Notes: generated by a model not told the origin, from the sequence alone. 56,597 nt of DNA from Clostridia bacterium (GCA_017501175.1 JAFVXK010000017.1:1-56597); one strand, 5' to 3'; positions 35,081-43,830 are shown, counted from the first letter of the stretch. Program-made: numbers and translations.

Positions 35081-36906
35081 TTTTCCTCTTTTTCTATCTC
35101 GTCAAGCTCGGAAAGCCACACCGCCGCCGAAGCGTCCGAGGGCATCGAAAGAGCACCGCGAGGTGAAACCGATATTCCGCTGACGCGAGGTCCGTCGGGT
35201 AGGCAGGAGCGCTTGAACTGCTGACTTATAAATCTTCTGACAAACACGCGAAGCCAGCCCAAAATAGTCTTGTCTTCGTAGGTGTCAGCGAAGGCTTCCT
35301 TTGCAAATTCATACGTCTCGCGCGGAGAAAATCCGCAACCGATTATATAATAAATGAAGAAGTCGTGCAGCTCGTATGGACCGACAAGAGCCTCGGTGCA
35401 CTGCGCTATTTCGCCGTCCTTTGGAGGCAGAAGCTCGGGGGAAACGGGGGTTGCCAGAATATCGTCGAGTATCGCCGATACCTCGCCGAGCTCACGCTCC
35501 CTCTCGGAATAAACCTCGACTATACGGCGCACCATAGTCTTTGGTACAGATGCGTTGACGGCGTACATTGACATATGGTCGCCGTTGTAGGTCGCCCAAC
35601 CGAGAACAAGCTCGGAGAGGTCGCCCGTACCGACCACAAGTCCCCCTGTCATATTGGCAATATCCATAAGAACCTGCGTTCTCTCTCTTGCCTGTGCGTT
35701 CTCGTAGGTAACGTCGGTTGTCACTCCGTCGTGACCGATATCCGCAAGATGTTGCTTGACACTAGCCTTTATATCAACCGTGCGGAAGCTCGTTCCGAGA
35801 GCCTCACAGAGTCTTTCTGCATTGGAGCGCGTGCGCTTCGTCGTGCCAAAGCAGGGCATCGTAACGGCGATAATACTCTTTCTGTCGAGTCCGAGAATGT
35901 CGGCGGCTCTCGCACACACAAGGAGCGCTAAGGTAGAGTCAAGACCGCCAGAAACGCCGATAACCATAGTCTTTGAATAAGAGCGCTCAACTCGCGCCGC
36001 AAGTCCCTGCGACTGTATCTCAAACGCCTCGAGGCAGGCTTTGCGCTGACCCTCTAGGCTCTCGGGAAGAAAGGGATTATTCTTCGACTCCGCGTGGTCG
36101 TACTCCTCGTCGGGAAGGTCGTATTCTACCGACTTATCGTTCACTCTGACGTCGGCAACCACGAGATTATCCTCGGCGAACGGCTCTGCCTCGGCAATTA
36201 TCTTGCCTCTGTGAGCGATAAGATTACGCGCCGAATACACAGCGTCGGTAGTGCTCTCGCCGATACCGGCTTCAGCGTGAACAATTACCGTATAATTGCT
36301 CTTTGTAATTTTGCTGTTGAACACGCGAACATACGTGCTTTTTCTGGTAGATGTCGCCAAAGACGAGGAGATAACCGCAATACTCGGAGCTTTCATTAAA
36401 CCAATAAAAGCACCTACGGAAATATCTATATCCTTATCAAAAGGTGCGGTAAATACAGCCGCGCCGGAAAGCTTGGTTTTCTGTCCCGCGCAGTTGACTT
36501 TAACCGCTTTGACAGGGGCATCGCAAAAATATTTGTCGTCAACCGCGACCCTTGCGGCAAGCCAAAGAAGCTTTCCGCGATATACAACGGCTGTGCAGTT
36601 ATAGAGCGAAGAGTCAATCTCGGTGGGCAAACCGATAAAGCTCATCATATCAAGCTCGCGCGTTGCCTCCATAAACTCGGCAAGTCCGCGCTCCGCGCGA
36701 GAGCAAAGCGGCGGCTGACCGAAAAGGTCGCCACAGGTAGCACCCGTCAGCGTAAGCTCGGGAAAAACGAGCACACGGACGCCAAGCTCTGCCGCGCGTT
36801 TCGCCTCGCGGATACACGCCTCGACGTTATAAGCCACGTCGCAAAGCCTGATGCGCGGCGACACCGCGCCCACTTTTATATTTTTGGACTTTCTGAAAAA
36901 TCCCAT
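35077..36906 (-). CDS. nadE: NAD+ synthetase with a degenerate glutaminase (nitrilase-like) domain
   Basis: A 609-residue enzyme amidating nicotinic acid adenine dinucleotide to NAD+. The C-terminal synthetase is intact (GVSGGLDSTLALLVCARAA, VVGTGDLSELVLGWATYNGDH, the RFISQQFKRSCLPDGP tail). The N-terminal nitrilase-like domain keeps the Glu (FPELTLTG, residue 50) and ASAGxGESTTD-like strands. The stretch that normally reads GVEICEDLW, holding the nucleophilic Cys, reads VGAFIGLM at 164-171, with Gly 169 where Cys is expected and about 11 residues missing after it. The lysine motif PKxYLPNY is also unrecognisable. Probably it uses ammonia directly. It is second in its operon; its ATG lies 14 bp after the ThyX-like gene. 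Confidence 0.92.
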   Translation of the reverse strand: MGFFRKSKNIKVGAVSPRIRLCDVAYNVEACIREAKRAAELGVRVLVFPELTLTGATCGDLFGQPPLCSRAERGLAEFMEATRELDMMSFIGLPTEIDSSLYNCTAVVYRGKLLWLAARVAVDDKYFCDAPVKAVKVNCAGQKTKLSGAAVFTAPFDKDIDISVGAFIGLMKAPSIAVISSSLATSTRKSTYVRVFNSKITKSNYTVIVHAEAGIGESTTDAVYSARNLIAHRGKIIAEAEPFAEDNLVVADVRVNDKSVEYDLPDEEYDHAESKNNPFLPESLEGQRKACLEAFEIQSQGLAARVERSYSKTMVIGVSGGLDSTLALLVCARAADILGLDRKSIIAVTMPCFGTTKRTRSNAERLCEALGTSFRTVDIKASVKQHLADIGHDGVTTDVTYENAQARERTQVLMDIANMTGGLVVGTGDLSELVLGWATYNGDHMSMYAVNASVPKTMVRRIVEVYSERERELGEVSAILDDILATPVSPELLPPKDGEIAQCTEALVGPYELHDFFIYYIIGCGFSPRETYEFAKEAFADTYEDKTILGWLRVFVRRFISQQFKRSCLPDGPRVSGISVSPRGALSMPSDASAAVWLSELDEIEKEEK

Positions 36907-36920
36907 CTTAAATCTCCTAG

Positions 36921-37541
36921 TTAATCCTTAACGAGAATAAGCTCCTTTGCATATGGAAGCTCCGCAATAGCGTCGCAAAGCGTGTGCCACTCGGCAAGCT
37001 TGTGCATTTTTCTTGCGTAGTATATGTTGATAAGCACCTCATAATTCATACTGACCGTTCTCATCTGGTTAAACGAGGACGGAAGAAGCTGTATCATATT
37101 ATGCCACGCCTGCTTATCCTTTGTTTCGTTGAATTTACACCTCTCGGCTTCAAGAAATGCTATAACCGTATCTAAAACGGCAAGCGACGGCGCGTCCAGT
37201 CTGTCGCAGGAGAAATCCTCGCGTGAGAATTCCTTTGCCTGTATTTTATGCATAGTGGAGCAGGAATTGGCAACCGTTCCTACCTTATACGTATCAAACT
37301 CCTTCCACCAATAAAGAGGCGCAGTTATATCCATAGAAACAAATATCTGGCGAAGAAATTTTCTGTGGTCAGAGCCCGCCTTCGCAAGCTTTGAAGCAAG
37401 CGCAAGGTCGTTTTCTCCGAGGATAAAATTGCCCTTTTCATCGTAGGAGCTATCCATTCTCGCCCAGCTGTTAAGCGGATTTCTCGCTCCCCTTATAGCA
37501 TTTTCAAAATTCATAACGCTGATTCGTTCTACCTTTAACAT
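36921..37541 (-). CDS. ThyX-like conserved protein of unknown function
   Basis: A 206-residue soluble protein. It resembles small proteins common in Clostridia and their phages, with DHRKFLRQIFVSMDITAPLYWW near residue 58 and WWKEFDTYKVGTVANSCSTMH after that. The later QMRTVSMNYEVLINIYYARKMHKLAEWHTL recalls the helix of flavin-dependent thymidylate synthase ThyX (RxxxSxNxxxL with a following Arg and a His near the end), but the full RHRxxSxNxxSxR signature is absent, so thymidylate synthesis is not claimed. It opens the six-gene operon containing nadE, 14 bp before it, with GGAGG before the ATG. The reason for that link is unknown. Confidence 0.6.
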   Translation of the reverse strand: MLKVERISVMNFENAIRGARNPLNSWARMDSSYDEKGNFILGENDLALASKLAKAGSDHRKFLRQIFVSMDITAPLYWWKEFDTYKVGTVANSCSTMHKIQAKEFSREDFSCDRLDAPSLAVLDTVIAFLEAERCKFNETKDKQAWHNMIQLLPSSFNQMRTVSMNYEVLINIYYARKMHKLAEWHTLCDAIAELPYAKELILVKD

Positions 37542-37568
37542 AAAGCCTCCAAAACAGTTTATAGGTAT

Positions 37569-37597
37569 ATTTTATCACACCTGCCGAGATAAGTCAA
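37569..37597 (-). promoter_or_regulatory. Promoter of the six-gene nadE operon
   Basis: Reading leftward: TTGACT (37592-37597), 17 bp, TAAAAT (37569-37574) with an extended TG, 28 bp before the first ATG. Confidence 0.75.
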
Positions 37598-37677
37598 GAA
37601 GAATTCGAAAGCGCCCCCGTCTTCGTCAATAAAAGGCAGAAAAAAGACTCATTTCGCAAATTAGTTAGTGAAAATTG

Positions 37678-37711
37678 TTGCAAATCTTGCAAAAAACATT
37701 GCTTTTCTTGC
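37678..37711 (+). promoter_or_regulatory. Three TTGC boxes upstream of serC
   Basis: TTGC words start at 37678, 37687 and 37708, the last two as TTGCAAAA; the last begins 22 bp before the -35 box. The same boxes occur at identical spacing upstream of the gene at 41051. They probably bind an activator or a repressor shared by both operons. Confidence 0.6.
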
Positions 37712-37729
37712 AAAACTATACTAAAACGG

Positions 37730-37757
37730 TTGACTTTTCGACTTTGTGTGCTATAAT
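37730..37757 (+). promoter_or_regulatory. Promoter of serC-serA
   Basis: TTGACT (37730-37735), 16 bp ending in TGC, TATAAT (37752-37757). Confidence 0.8.
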
Positions 37758-37824
37758 AATCCCAATCTTTGTTTTTACACTCACAGGCAAGGAAAACACA
37801 ACAATCAAAAAAAAGGAGAAAAAA

Positions 37825-38907
37825 ATGAAAAGAGTGTACAATTTTTCAGCAGGTCCTGCGATTTTACCCGAGGAGGTTCTGCTTGAGGCAAGCCGCGAAA
37901 TGCTTGACTATCAGGGGTCGGGTATGTCGTGTATGGAGATGAGCCACCGCACAGCGACCTTTGAAAAAATACTTAACGACGCTATCGCAGATCTTCGCGA
38001 TCTTTTGAATATTCCCGATAACTACAAGGTGTTCTTCGTTCAGGGAGGCGCGAGCCAGCAGTTTGCGGCAATTCCCATGAACCTTATGATAAACAAGAAG
38101 GCTGATTATATTATCACAGGTCAGTTCTCAAAAAAGGCGTATGAGGAAGCCTCGCTCTTCGGCGACGTTAAGGCTGTCGCAAGCTCGAAGGACAAGAACT
38201 TCTCCTATATTCCCGACTGCGAAAACCTTGATATAAGAGATGATGCAGACTACGTCTACATCTGCGAGAACAACACCATCTACGGCACGAAGTTCAAGAC
38301 TCTCCCGAACACGAAGGGAAAAATCCTCGTTGCCGACCAATCGTCCTGCTTCCTCTCCGAGCCCTGCGACGTAACGAAGTACGGCGTAATTTATGCGGGC
38401 GTGCAGAAAAACGTAGGTCCTGCAGGTCTTGTTGTAATGATAGTACGCGAGGACCTTATAAGAGACGAGCTTGCATTCGTTACCCCCACGATGCTGAAGT
38501 GGAAAACGCAGGTAGACGCAAACAGCCTTTACAACACCCCCAATTGCTACTCCATTTATATCTGCGGCAAGGTGTTCCGCTGGATAAAAAGCCTCGGCGG
38601 TCTTGAGGCTATGAAAAAGAGAAACGAGGAAAAGGCGAAAATCCTCTACGATTACCTTGACGAGTCGAAAATGTTTATCTGCCCCACCGAAAAAAGCTCT
38701 CGCTCAATGATGAACGTAGTTTTCAGAACAGAGAGCGAGGAGCTTGACAAGCTCTTTATCGCAGAGGCAAAGAACGCCGACATCGTAAGCATCAAGGGAC
38801 ACCGCTCGGTTGGCGGTATGCGCGCAAGCATATACAACGCAATGCCAAAAGAGGGAGTCATAGCTCTCGTTGAATTTATGAAGAAATTTGAAAAGGAGCA
38901 CTCGTAA
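37825..38907 (+). CDS. serC: Phosphoserine aminotransferase
   Basis: A 360-residue pyridoxal-phosphate enzyme that converts 3-phosphohydroxypyruvate to phosphoserine. It starts RVYNFSAGPAILPEEVL as the family does. GASQQFAAIPMNL near residue 77 binds the cofactor phosphate, the Schiff-base Lys is in YAGVQKNVGPAG near 195, and GHRSVGGMRASIYNA near 325 binds substrate. The ATG at 37825 has AAAAGGAGA just upstream; a reading frame 50 codons longer includes the promoter and is rejected. It is first in serC-serA and belongs to serine synthesis. Confidence 0.96.
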   Translation: MKRVYNFSAGPAILPEEVLLEASREMLDYQGSGMSCMEMSHRTATFEKILNDAIADLRDLLNIPDNYKVFFVQGGASQQFAAIPMNLMINKKADYIITGQFSKKAYEEASLFGDVKAVASSKDKNFSYIPDCENLDIRDDADYVYICENNTIYGTKFKTLPNTKGKILVADQSSCFLSEPCDVTKYGVIYAGVQKNVGPAGLVVMIVREDLIRDELAFVTPTMLKWKTQVDANSLYNTPNCYSIYICGKVFRWIKSLGGLEAMKKRNEEKAKILYDYLDESKMFICPTEKSSRSMMNVVFRTESEELDKLFIAEAKNADIVSIKGHRSVGGMRASIYNAMPKEGVIALVEFMKKFEKEHS

Positions 38908-38912
38908 AAGCT

Positions 38913-40061
38913 ATGAAAGCATATTGTCTTAATAACATTTCAAAGGTTGCGCTCGACAACTTGAAAGCTCCCGACTGCATAACCGAAAACGTAAACGAGG
39001 CGGATAGCATACTCCTTCGCTCGTATGCTATGGCTGACTATCAGCTTCCCGAAAGTGTTCTCGCGATAGCAAGAGCCGGCGCGGGAGTGAACAATATTCC
39101 CATCGAAAGATATGCAAGAGAGGGCGTTGTAGTATTCAACACGCCCGGAGCAAATGCAAACGCCGTTAAGGAGCTCGTGCTTTGCGGACTTCTTCTTTCC
39201 TGCCGCGATATTATCGGCGGTAACGAATGGGTACGCGACAACTCCGACGACGAGGCGATTTCCAAAACCGCAGAAAAGGCTAAGTCTAAATTTGCAGGAA
39301 ACGAAATCAAGGGAAAAACCATCGCCGTAATAGGACTAGGCGTTATCGGAGCTATGGTTGCCAATGCCTGCTCTGACCTTGAAATGAACGTTGTGGGCTA
39401 CGACCCCTATCTCTCGGTGCAGAATGCAATGAAGCTTTCCCGCAAGGTAAATTACGTGGTTAAGCTCGAGGAGGCTGTCGCAAACGCAGACTTCGTTTCC
39501 ATACACGTGCCTCTCACCGACAGCACCAAGCATATGTTCTCAAGCGCCCTTTTCTCTCATATGAAGGACGGCGTTACCATTCTTAACTTTGCAAGAGATA
39601 CGCTCGTAAACGACGACGACCTGCTTGCAAGTATGGAAAGCGGTAAGGTTAAGAAGTACGTTACCGACTTTGCCAACAGCAAGGTAGTAAAGCTCAAGAA
39701 CACCATCTGCCTTCCCCATCTCGGCGCATCTACCGACGAGGCAGAGGACAACTGCGCGGTTATGGCTATAAAAGAGATTAAAAACTACCTTGAAAACGGA
39801 AACATAACCAACTCGGTTAACTATCCCACGGTAAACGCAGGTCTTAAAACCACAAAATACAGAATTTGCATAAACCACCTCAATCTCCCGGGACTTATCG
39901 CGCAAATCTCCTCTACCGTGTCGAAGCAGGGCGTGAATATAGTAACTATGGTAAACCAGTCGAGAAACGACTTCGCATACACCGTGCTTGACGTGGATAC
40001 GGCAATTCAACTTGACGCTATTGCAAAAATTGAGGGCGTTCTCCGCGTAAGGAGCATATAA
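38913..40061 (+). CDS. serA: D-3-phosphoglycerate dehydrogenase
   Basis: A 382-residue NAD-dependent enzyme oxidising 3-phosphoglycerate. The substrate region RAGAGVNNIPIERYA near residue 49, the Rossmann loop GLGVIGAMVA near 143, the active-site Arg in LNFARDTLVNDDDL near 228 and the His in CLPHLGASTDEAEDN near 268 are present. The last 70 residues form a single ACT domain (HLNLPGLIAQISSTVSKQGVNI) that may let serine regulate the enzyme. It follows serC by 5 bp and is joined directly to the next gene: its TAA is followed at once by ATG. Confidence 0.94.
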   Translation: MKAYCLNNISKVALDNLKAPDCITENVNEADSILLRSYAMADYQLPESVLAIARAGAGVNNIPIERYAREGVVVFNTPGANANAVKELVLCGLLLSCRDIIGGNEWVRDNSDDEAISKTAEKAKSKFAGNEIKGKTIAVIGLGVIGAMVANACSDLEMNVVGYDPYLSVQNAMKLSRKVNYVVKLEEAVANADFVSIHVPLTDSTKHMFSSALFSHMKDGVTILNFARDTLVNDDDLLASMESGKVKKYVTDFANSKVVKLKNTICLPHLGASTDEAEDNCAVMAIKEIKNYLENGNITNSVNYPTVNAGLKTTKYRICINHLNLPGLIAQISSTVSKQGVNIVTMVNQSRNDFAYTVLDVDTAIQLDAIAKIEGVLRVRSI

Positions 40062-40832
40062 ATGAAGCTCGGTATGCCACAGCTCTACGAGTACGAGAGA
40101 GTTGAAGATAATTTAATCCTCGCGGACGAGCTCGGTCTTGACTTCGTTGAGCTTAACCTGAACTTTGCTCACTGCCGTCGCGAGATGGAAGAGGGACATC
40201 TTGAAGCTCTTTTCCGCAAATACGGACTTGAGGCTACGCTCCATTTCTACGACGAGGGCGACCTTGCTACCTACGACGAGGTTGCAGACGCATATCTTTC
40301 GCTTCTAGAAAAATACGCATCTCTTGGCAAAGGATACGTCAAGGTCATAAATATTCACCTGATAAGCGGCCCTGTCGTAACGATAAGCGGAGTGAAAAAT
40401 TACATCTACGAAAAGGAATTTGAGGAATACTCCGAAAGGCTCCTCAAAAACCTGAAAAGAGCCGAGGAAATCTGTCGCAAAAACGGCATGGAAATGGTGC
40501 TTGAAAACACAGACTATCTCGCAAAATTCGTGAAAAAAACCTACAAGCTACTAAAGGAGCAGGGCTTCAAATTAAACTACGACGTCGGACACGACCGCGT
40601 TGACGGAGATTTTCTCTTAAACGAAGTAATACCCGAGTTAAACCTCGAATTTACGGAAATGCACGTTCACGACAGCCTCGGCAAAAAATGCCACCTTGCC
40701 ATAGGTGAGGGCGACTGTGATTTGTCGCGCTATAAAAAATTTATGGAAAACGCCTACGTCTTGATCGAGGTAAAGCAAAAAAGCGACCTTATTATATCCG
40801 TACCGCGCTTCAAGAGAATAGTAAACAATTAA
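40062..40832 (+). CDS. Sugar phosphate isomerase/epimerase-like TIM-barrel protein
   Basis: A 256-residue protein of the AP-endonuclease-2/xylose-isomerase-like TIM-barrel family. Likely metal ligands appear as Glu and His in LGLDFVELNLNF, LENTDY near residue 147, NYDVGHDRVDG near 177 and MHVHDSLGKKCHLAIGEGDCD near 205. Members act as isomerases, epimerases or dehydratases on sugars or hydroxy acids; the substrate cannot be read here. It starts at the base after the serA stop codon, so it is tightly linked to serine or hydroxyacid metabolism. Length is normal for the family. Confidence 0.78.
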   Translation: MKLGMPQLYEYERVEDNLILADELGLDFVELNLNFAHCRREMEEGHLEALFRKYGLEATLHFYDEGDLATYDEVADAYLSLLEKYASLGKGYVKVINIHLISGPVVTISGVKNYIYEKEFEEYSERLLKNLKRAEEICRKNGMEMVLENTDYLAKFVKKTYKLLKEQGFKLNYDVGHDRVDGDFLLNEVIPELNLEFTEMHVHDSLGKKCHLAIGEGDCDLSRYKKFMENAYVLIEVKQKSDLIISVPRFKRIVNN

Positions 40833-40837
40833 CAGCA

Positions 40838-40866
40838 GGGGAGCTTAATTCAGAGCTCCCCGTTTT
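40838..40866 (+). terminator. Terminator of the serC operon
   Basis: An 8-bp perfect stem GGGGAGCT (40838-40845) with 40854-40861, 8-nt loop, then GTTTTTA. Confidence 0.85.
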
Positions 40867-40910
40867 TATTGGGATTATGCAAGATTTTACTCGTGAAAAA
40901 CAACAACACA

Positions 40911-40944
40911 TTGCCAATCCTGCAAAAAACATTTCCAATCTTGC
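40911..40944 (+). promoter_or_regulatory. TTGC boxes upstream of the gene at 41051, copy of the serC set
   Basis: TTGC (40911), CTGC (40920) and TTGC (40941), the last two followed by AAAA. Spacings of 9, 21 and 22 bp (the last to the -35 box) equal those upstream of serC. Confidence 0.6.
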
Positions 40945-40962
40945 AAAAAAGCCTCAAAAATG

Positions 40963-40990
40963 TTGACAAATTCTCCAACCCTGCTATAAT
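40963..40990 (+). promoter_or_regulatory. Promoter of the dehydrogenase operon at 41051
   Basis: TTGACA (40963-40968), 16 bp ending in TGC, TATAAT (40985-40990), closely matching the serC promoter. Confidence 0.85.
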
Positions 40991-41050
40991 TGACTTGTAA
41001 TATTATTTAAGATGCGCAGAGCGCGAATTTGATTTTAAAGGAGCAAAAAA

Positions 41051-42058
41051 ATGAAGGCTATCTTTCTCAACAGAACCATCCACAGCAGAATAAAGCAGGT
41101 CTTTGCCCCGGGCACGATTTCGGCGATAAAGGAGCTCACCGATCTTGACGAAAACATCTACTCCAAGGACGACCTTCTCGAAGCTCCCGAGCGTTTTTCC
41201 GACGTCGAGTACGTTTTCTCGACCTGGGGAATGCCCGATGTGACCGAGGAGGAGATTAAGCTCTGTCTGCCAAAGCTTAAGTGCCTGTTCTTCGGTGCAG
41301 GAAGCGTCAGAAGATTCGCGCGCCCATTCCTTCACTGCGGTGTTAAGGTATTCTCTGCGTGGGCGGCTAACGCCATTCCCGTAGCCGAGTTTACAGCAGC
41401 ACAGATTATTCTCGCAAACAAGGGCTATTTCAGCACCACCCGAATCTACAACAATCCCGACGGCTACTCGGCGGCTCAAAAGGCAACCGCCAACTGCAAG
41501 GGTAACTACGGCGAGTACGTCGGTATTATCGGCGCCGGAATGATTGGCCGCTACGTTATAAAGCTTCTCAAAAATTACAATCTTAAGATTCTCGTTTTCG
41601 ATCCGTTCCTGCCTGATGAGAAGGCTGTCGAGCTGGGCGTCGAAAAATGCGATCTTCTCACTCTCTTTGAGCGTTCATTCGTCATTACGAACCACCTTGC
41701 AAACAATCCCCAGACGGTTGGTATGATAACCTACGAGCACTTCTCCAAAATGCAGAAAAACGGCGTATTTATCAACACCGGAAGAGGCGCGCAGGTGGTC
41801 GAGGACGACCTTGCCCGTATTCTCAAGGAGCGCCCCGATATTACGGCGCTTCTTGACGTATCTAACCCCGAGCCCCCCGTTGAAAATAGCCCATTCTACG
41901 AGCTTCCCAACTGCATTTTAACTCCTCACATCGCAGGAAGCAAGGGCGACGAGGTCGCAAGAATGGGCGAGTATATACTCGAGGAGTTCCGCTCCTATGT
42001 GGCAGGCGAGCCCACGAGATACGAGGTAACCGAAAAAATGCTCGAAACTATGGCGTAA
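41051..42058 (+). CDS. D-2-hydroxyacid dehydrogenase family protein
   Basis: A 335-residue NAD(P)-dependent dehydrogenase. The N-terminal catalytic domain has KCLFFGAGSVRRF near residue 79 and AANAIPVAEFTAAQIILA near 99. The Rossmann loop GIIGAGMIGRYV is near 158, INTGRGAQVVEDDL near 238 carries the active-site Arg, and LTPHIAGSKGDE near 293 the His. No ACT domain follows, so it is not a second SerA of the same kind. It is first of two genes sharing a duplicated serC-type promoter; the real substrate is unknown but may be a sugar-derived hydroxyacid. Confidence 0.88.
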   Translation: MKAIFLNRTIHSRIKQVFAPGTISAIKELTDLDENIYSKDDLLEAPERFSDVEYVFSTWGMPDVTEEEIKLCLPKLKCLFFGAGSVRRFARPFLHCGVKVFSAWAANAIPVAEFTAAQIILANKGYFSTTRIYNNPDGYSAAQKATANCKGNYGEYVGIIGAGMIGRYVIKLLKNYNLKILVFDPFLPDEKAVELGVEKCDLLTLFERSFVITNHLANNPQTVGMITYEHFSKMQKNGVFINTGRGAQVVEDDLARILKERPDITALLDVSNPEPPVENSPFYELPNCILTPHIAGSKGDEVARMGEYILEEFRSYVAGEPTRYEVTEKMLETMA

Positions 42059-42069
42059 AGGGGCTTCAA

Positions 42070-43746
42070 ATGAAAAACAGATATTTGGATATAATGGAGA
42101 AGGTTCTCTCCGCATACTCAGATGAGCACATTCTGCGCTATTTTAACGAGGTTAAGGAAAAGGGGCTGACCGAGCACGGCTTCCCCCGTCTTACCGCTAA
42201 CATCGGTATTCTGATAGCGCACGGCAGACGAAGCGACCTTTTGCCGATTTTCACCGAGATGATGGATTTCTGTTGCAAAACAATTCCCACCGTCAAGGCG
42301 GCAAACGACTTTTCGGTCCGCGAGATAGTTTGCTGTCTTTTGGAAATCGAAAAGGCGGGCATTGTTCCGCGCGAGAAAACTGACGGCTGGCGCGCAGACT
42401 TTGCCACCATCGTTCCCGCGACCTGCTACAACTATTTCGCCTCGTCGCTCTACGATACCGTTAAAAACTGGGCGCTCTTCACCGGCGTCAGCGAGTATTT
42501 CAGGCTTGACGCGGGCATTGGCGGCGACATCGACTTTATTGATATGCAGCTCGGTCAGCAACTTCAGTGGATGGACGAGAACGGAATGTATCTCGACCAC
42601 CCATCCGACCCCGATTATTATCACCCTGTGCAGTACGATTTAGTATCACGCGGACTCTTCTGTATGGCGCTGAACCGTGGCTACCGCGGCAAGTATTATA
42701 CCGTAATAGACGCTCTCTTAAAGAAGGCGGGCCTTATGACGCTTGATATGCAATCTCCAAGCGGAGAGGTTCCCTTCGGCGGACGCAGTAACCAATATCT
42801 GCACAACGAGGCTATGTTGGCGGTTTCGTTGGAATACGAGGCAAAGAGATACGCCCGCGAGGGTAAGCCCGAGCTTGCCGCTCGCTTCAAGGCGGCAACA
42901 GACAGAGCCCTCTCTGCTATTGAAGGCTGGCTGAAGAAAGAACCCATTTCCCACATTAAAAACCGTTACCCCTTCGATTCTATGTACGGCTGCGAGCCAT
43001 ACGGCTACTTTGACAAGTATATGATTACCGCGGCGTCTATGCTTTACGCGGCTTATCTCATTTGCGAGGACGTCCCCTTTGAGCCCTCTGCGGACTTGAA
43101 GCCCACCGTTGCTATGACCTCGCATTATTTCCACAAGCTCTTCGTCAAGGCGGGAGGCTACGGACTCGAGTTTGACCTTTTCGGACACGAGCTGCACGAT
43201 GCATCAGGACTCGGAAGAGTTCACCGTACCGGAGCACCGGCGGCAATCTGCCTCTCCTGTCCCTTCCCAGCAACACCGAAGTACCGTATTGATACAAAGC
43301 CGTTTTCCTTCTCGCTTTGCTCCGCCGTTAAACATACGGGACAGTGGCTCTTCGGAGCAAAGTTTGGCAACAGCTACACGGTGCTCGACAGAAGCGCCAA
43401 CGACGTGTCTGCGTCAGCCTCGCTTCTCTGTAAGTTCGTCGGAGGCAAGGAGGTGCGCGAGTTCTATACGGTTAACGAGGAGGGAGTGCTCATATCGCTT
43501 CAGTCAGATGGCGTGTTCGGCTTTGCACTTCCCGCGCTTGAGTTTGACGGAGAAAAGCATACCGAAATCACCGTTACCGATAACACCCTGACGGATGCAT
43601 ACGAGGGCTGGATTTGCAAGTATACCACCTCTGGAAAAATCGAGAGCCTCGACAGAACCGTCGGCAACCGAAACGGACACTATCTTGCGTATATTGCAAC
43701 GGGAAAAAATATCATGCATATCAAAATCGAAATTACAAAGGCGTAA
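42070..43746 (+). CDS. Conserved protein of unknown function, possible alpha/alpha-toroid carbohydrate enzyme
   Basis: A 558-residue soluble protein without signal peptide. I do not recognise its family with confidence. The N-terminal 370 residues look all-helical, with aromatic-rich segments (MDENGMYLDHPSDPDYYHPVQYD, SPSGEVPFGGRSNQYLHNEAM near residue 235, YGCEPYGYFDKYMI near 318). The last 170 residues look beta-rich. That two-part layout is seen in glycan lyases and unsaturated glycosyl hydrolases, so a role on a sugar acid is possible. It lies 11 bp after the dehydrogenase gene, in one transcript ending at a strong terminator. Confidence 0.5.
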   Translation: MKNRYLDIMEKVLSAYSDEHILRYFNEVKEKGLTEHGFPRLTANIGILIAHGRRSDLLPIFTEMMDFCCKTIPTVKAANDFSVREIVCCLLEIEKAGIVPREKTDGWRADFATIVPATCYNYFASSLYDTVKNWALFTGVSEYFRLDAGIGGDIDFIDMQLGQQLQWMDENGMYLDHPSDPDYYHPVQYDLVSRGLFCMALNRGYRGKYYTVIDALLKKAGLMTLDMQSPSGEVPFGGRSNQYLHNEAMLAVSLEYEAKRYAREGKPELAARFKAATDRALSAIEGWLKKEPISHIKNRYPFDSMYGCEPYGYFDKYMITAASMLYAAYLICEDVPFEPSADLKPTVAMTSHYFHKLFVKAGGYGLEFDLFGHELHDASGLGRVHRTGAPAAICLSCPFPATPKYRIDTKPFSFSLCSAVKHTGQWLFGAKFGNSYTVLDRSANDVSASASLLCKFVGGKEVREFYTVNEEGVLISLQSDGVFGFALPALEFDGEKHTEITVTDNTLTDAYEGWICKYTTSGKIESLDRTVGNRNGHYLAYIATGKNIMHIKIEITKA

Positions 43747-43784
43747 CCCGACACCGATTTTGCCTTAAAAGCTGTGGCTTTCTT

Positions 43785-43830
43785 AAGAGGGTGGCTCAAT
43801 CTTTAAATTTGAGCCACCCTCTTTTATTTT
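43785..43830 (+). terminator. Terminator of the dehydrogenase operon
   Basis: A 15-bp perfect stem AAGAGGGTGGCTCAA (43785-43799) with 43809-43823, 9-nt loop, then a T-rich tail. The A-rich 5' arm could also stop transcription from the right. Confidence 0.93.

Noticed and set aside
37630..37760. A riboswitch upstream of serC
   Set aside because: The conserved boxes lie upstream of the -35 box, so they are not transcribed from this promoter and act as DNA.
37675..37824. A 50-codon N-terminal extension of serC
   Set aside because: It would cover the TTGC boxes and promoter; the ATG at 37825 has a strong ribosome-binding site and gives the usual 360 residues.
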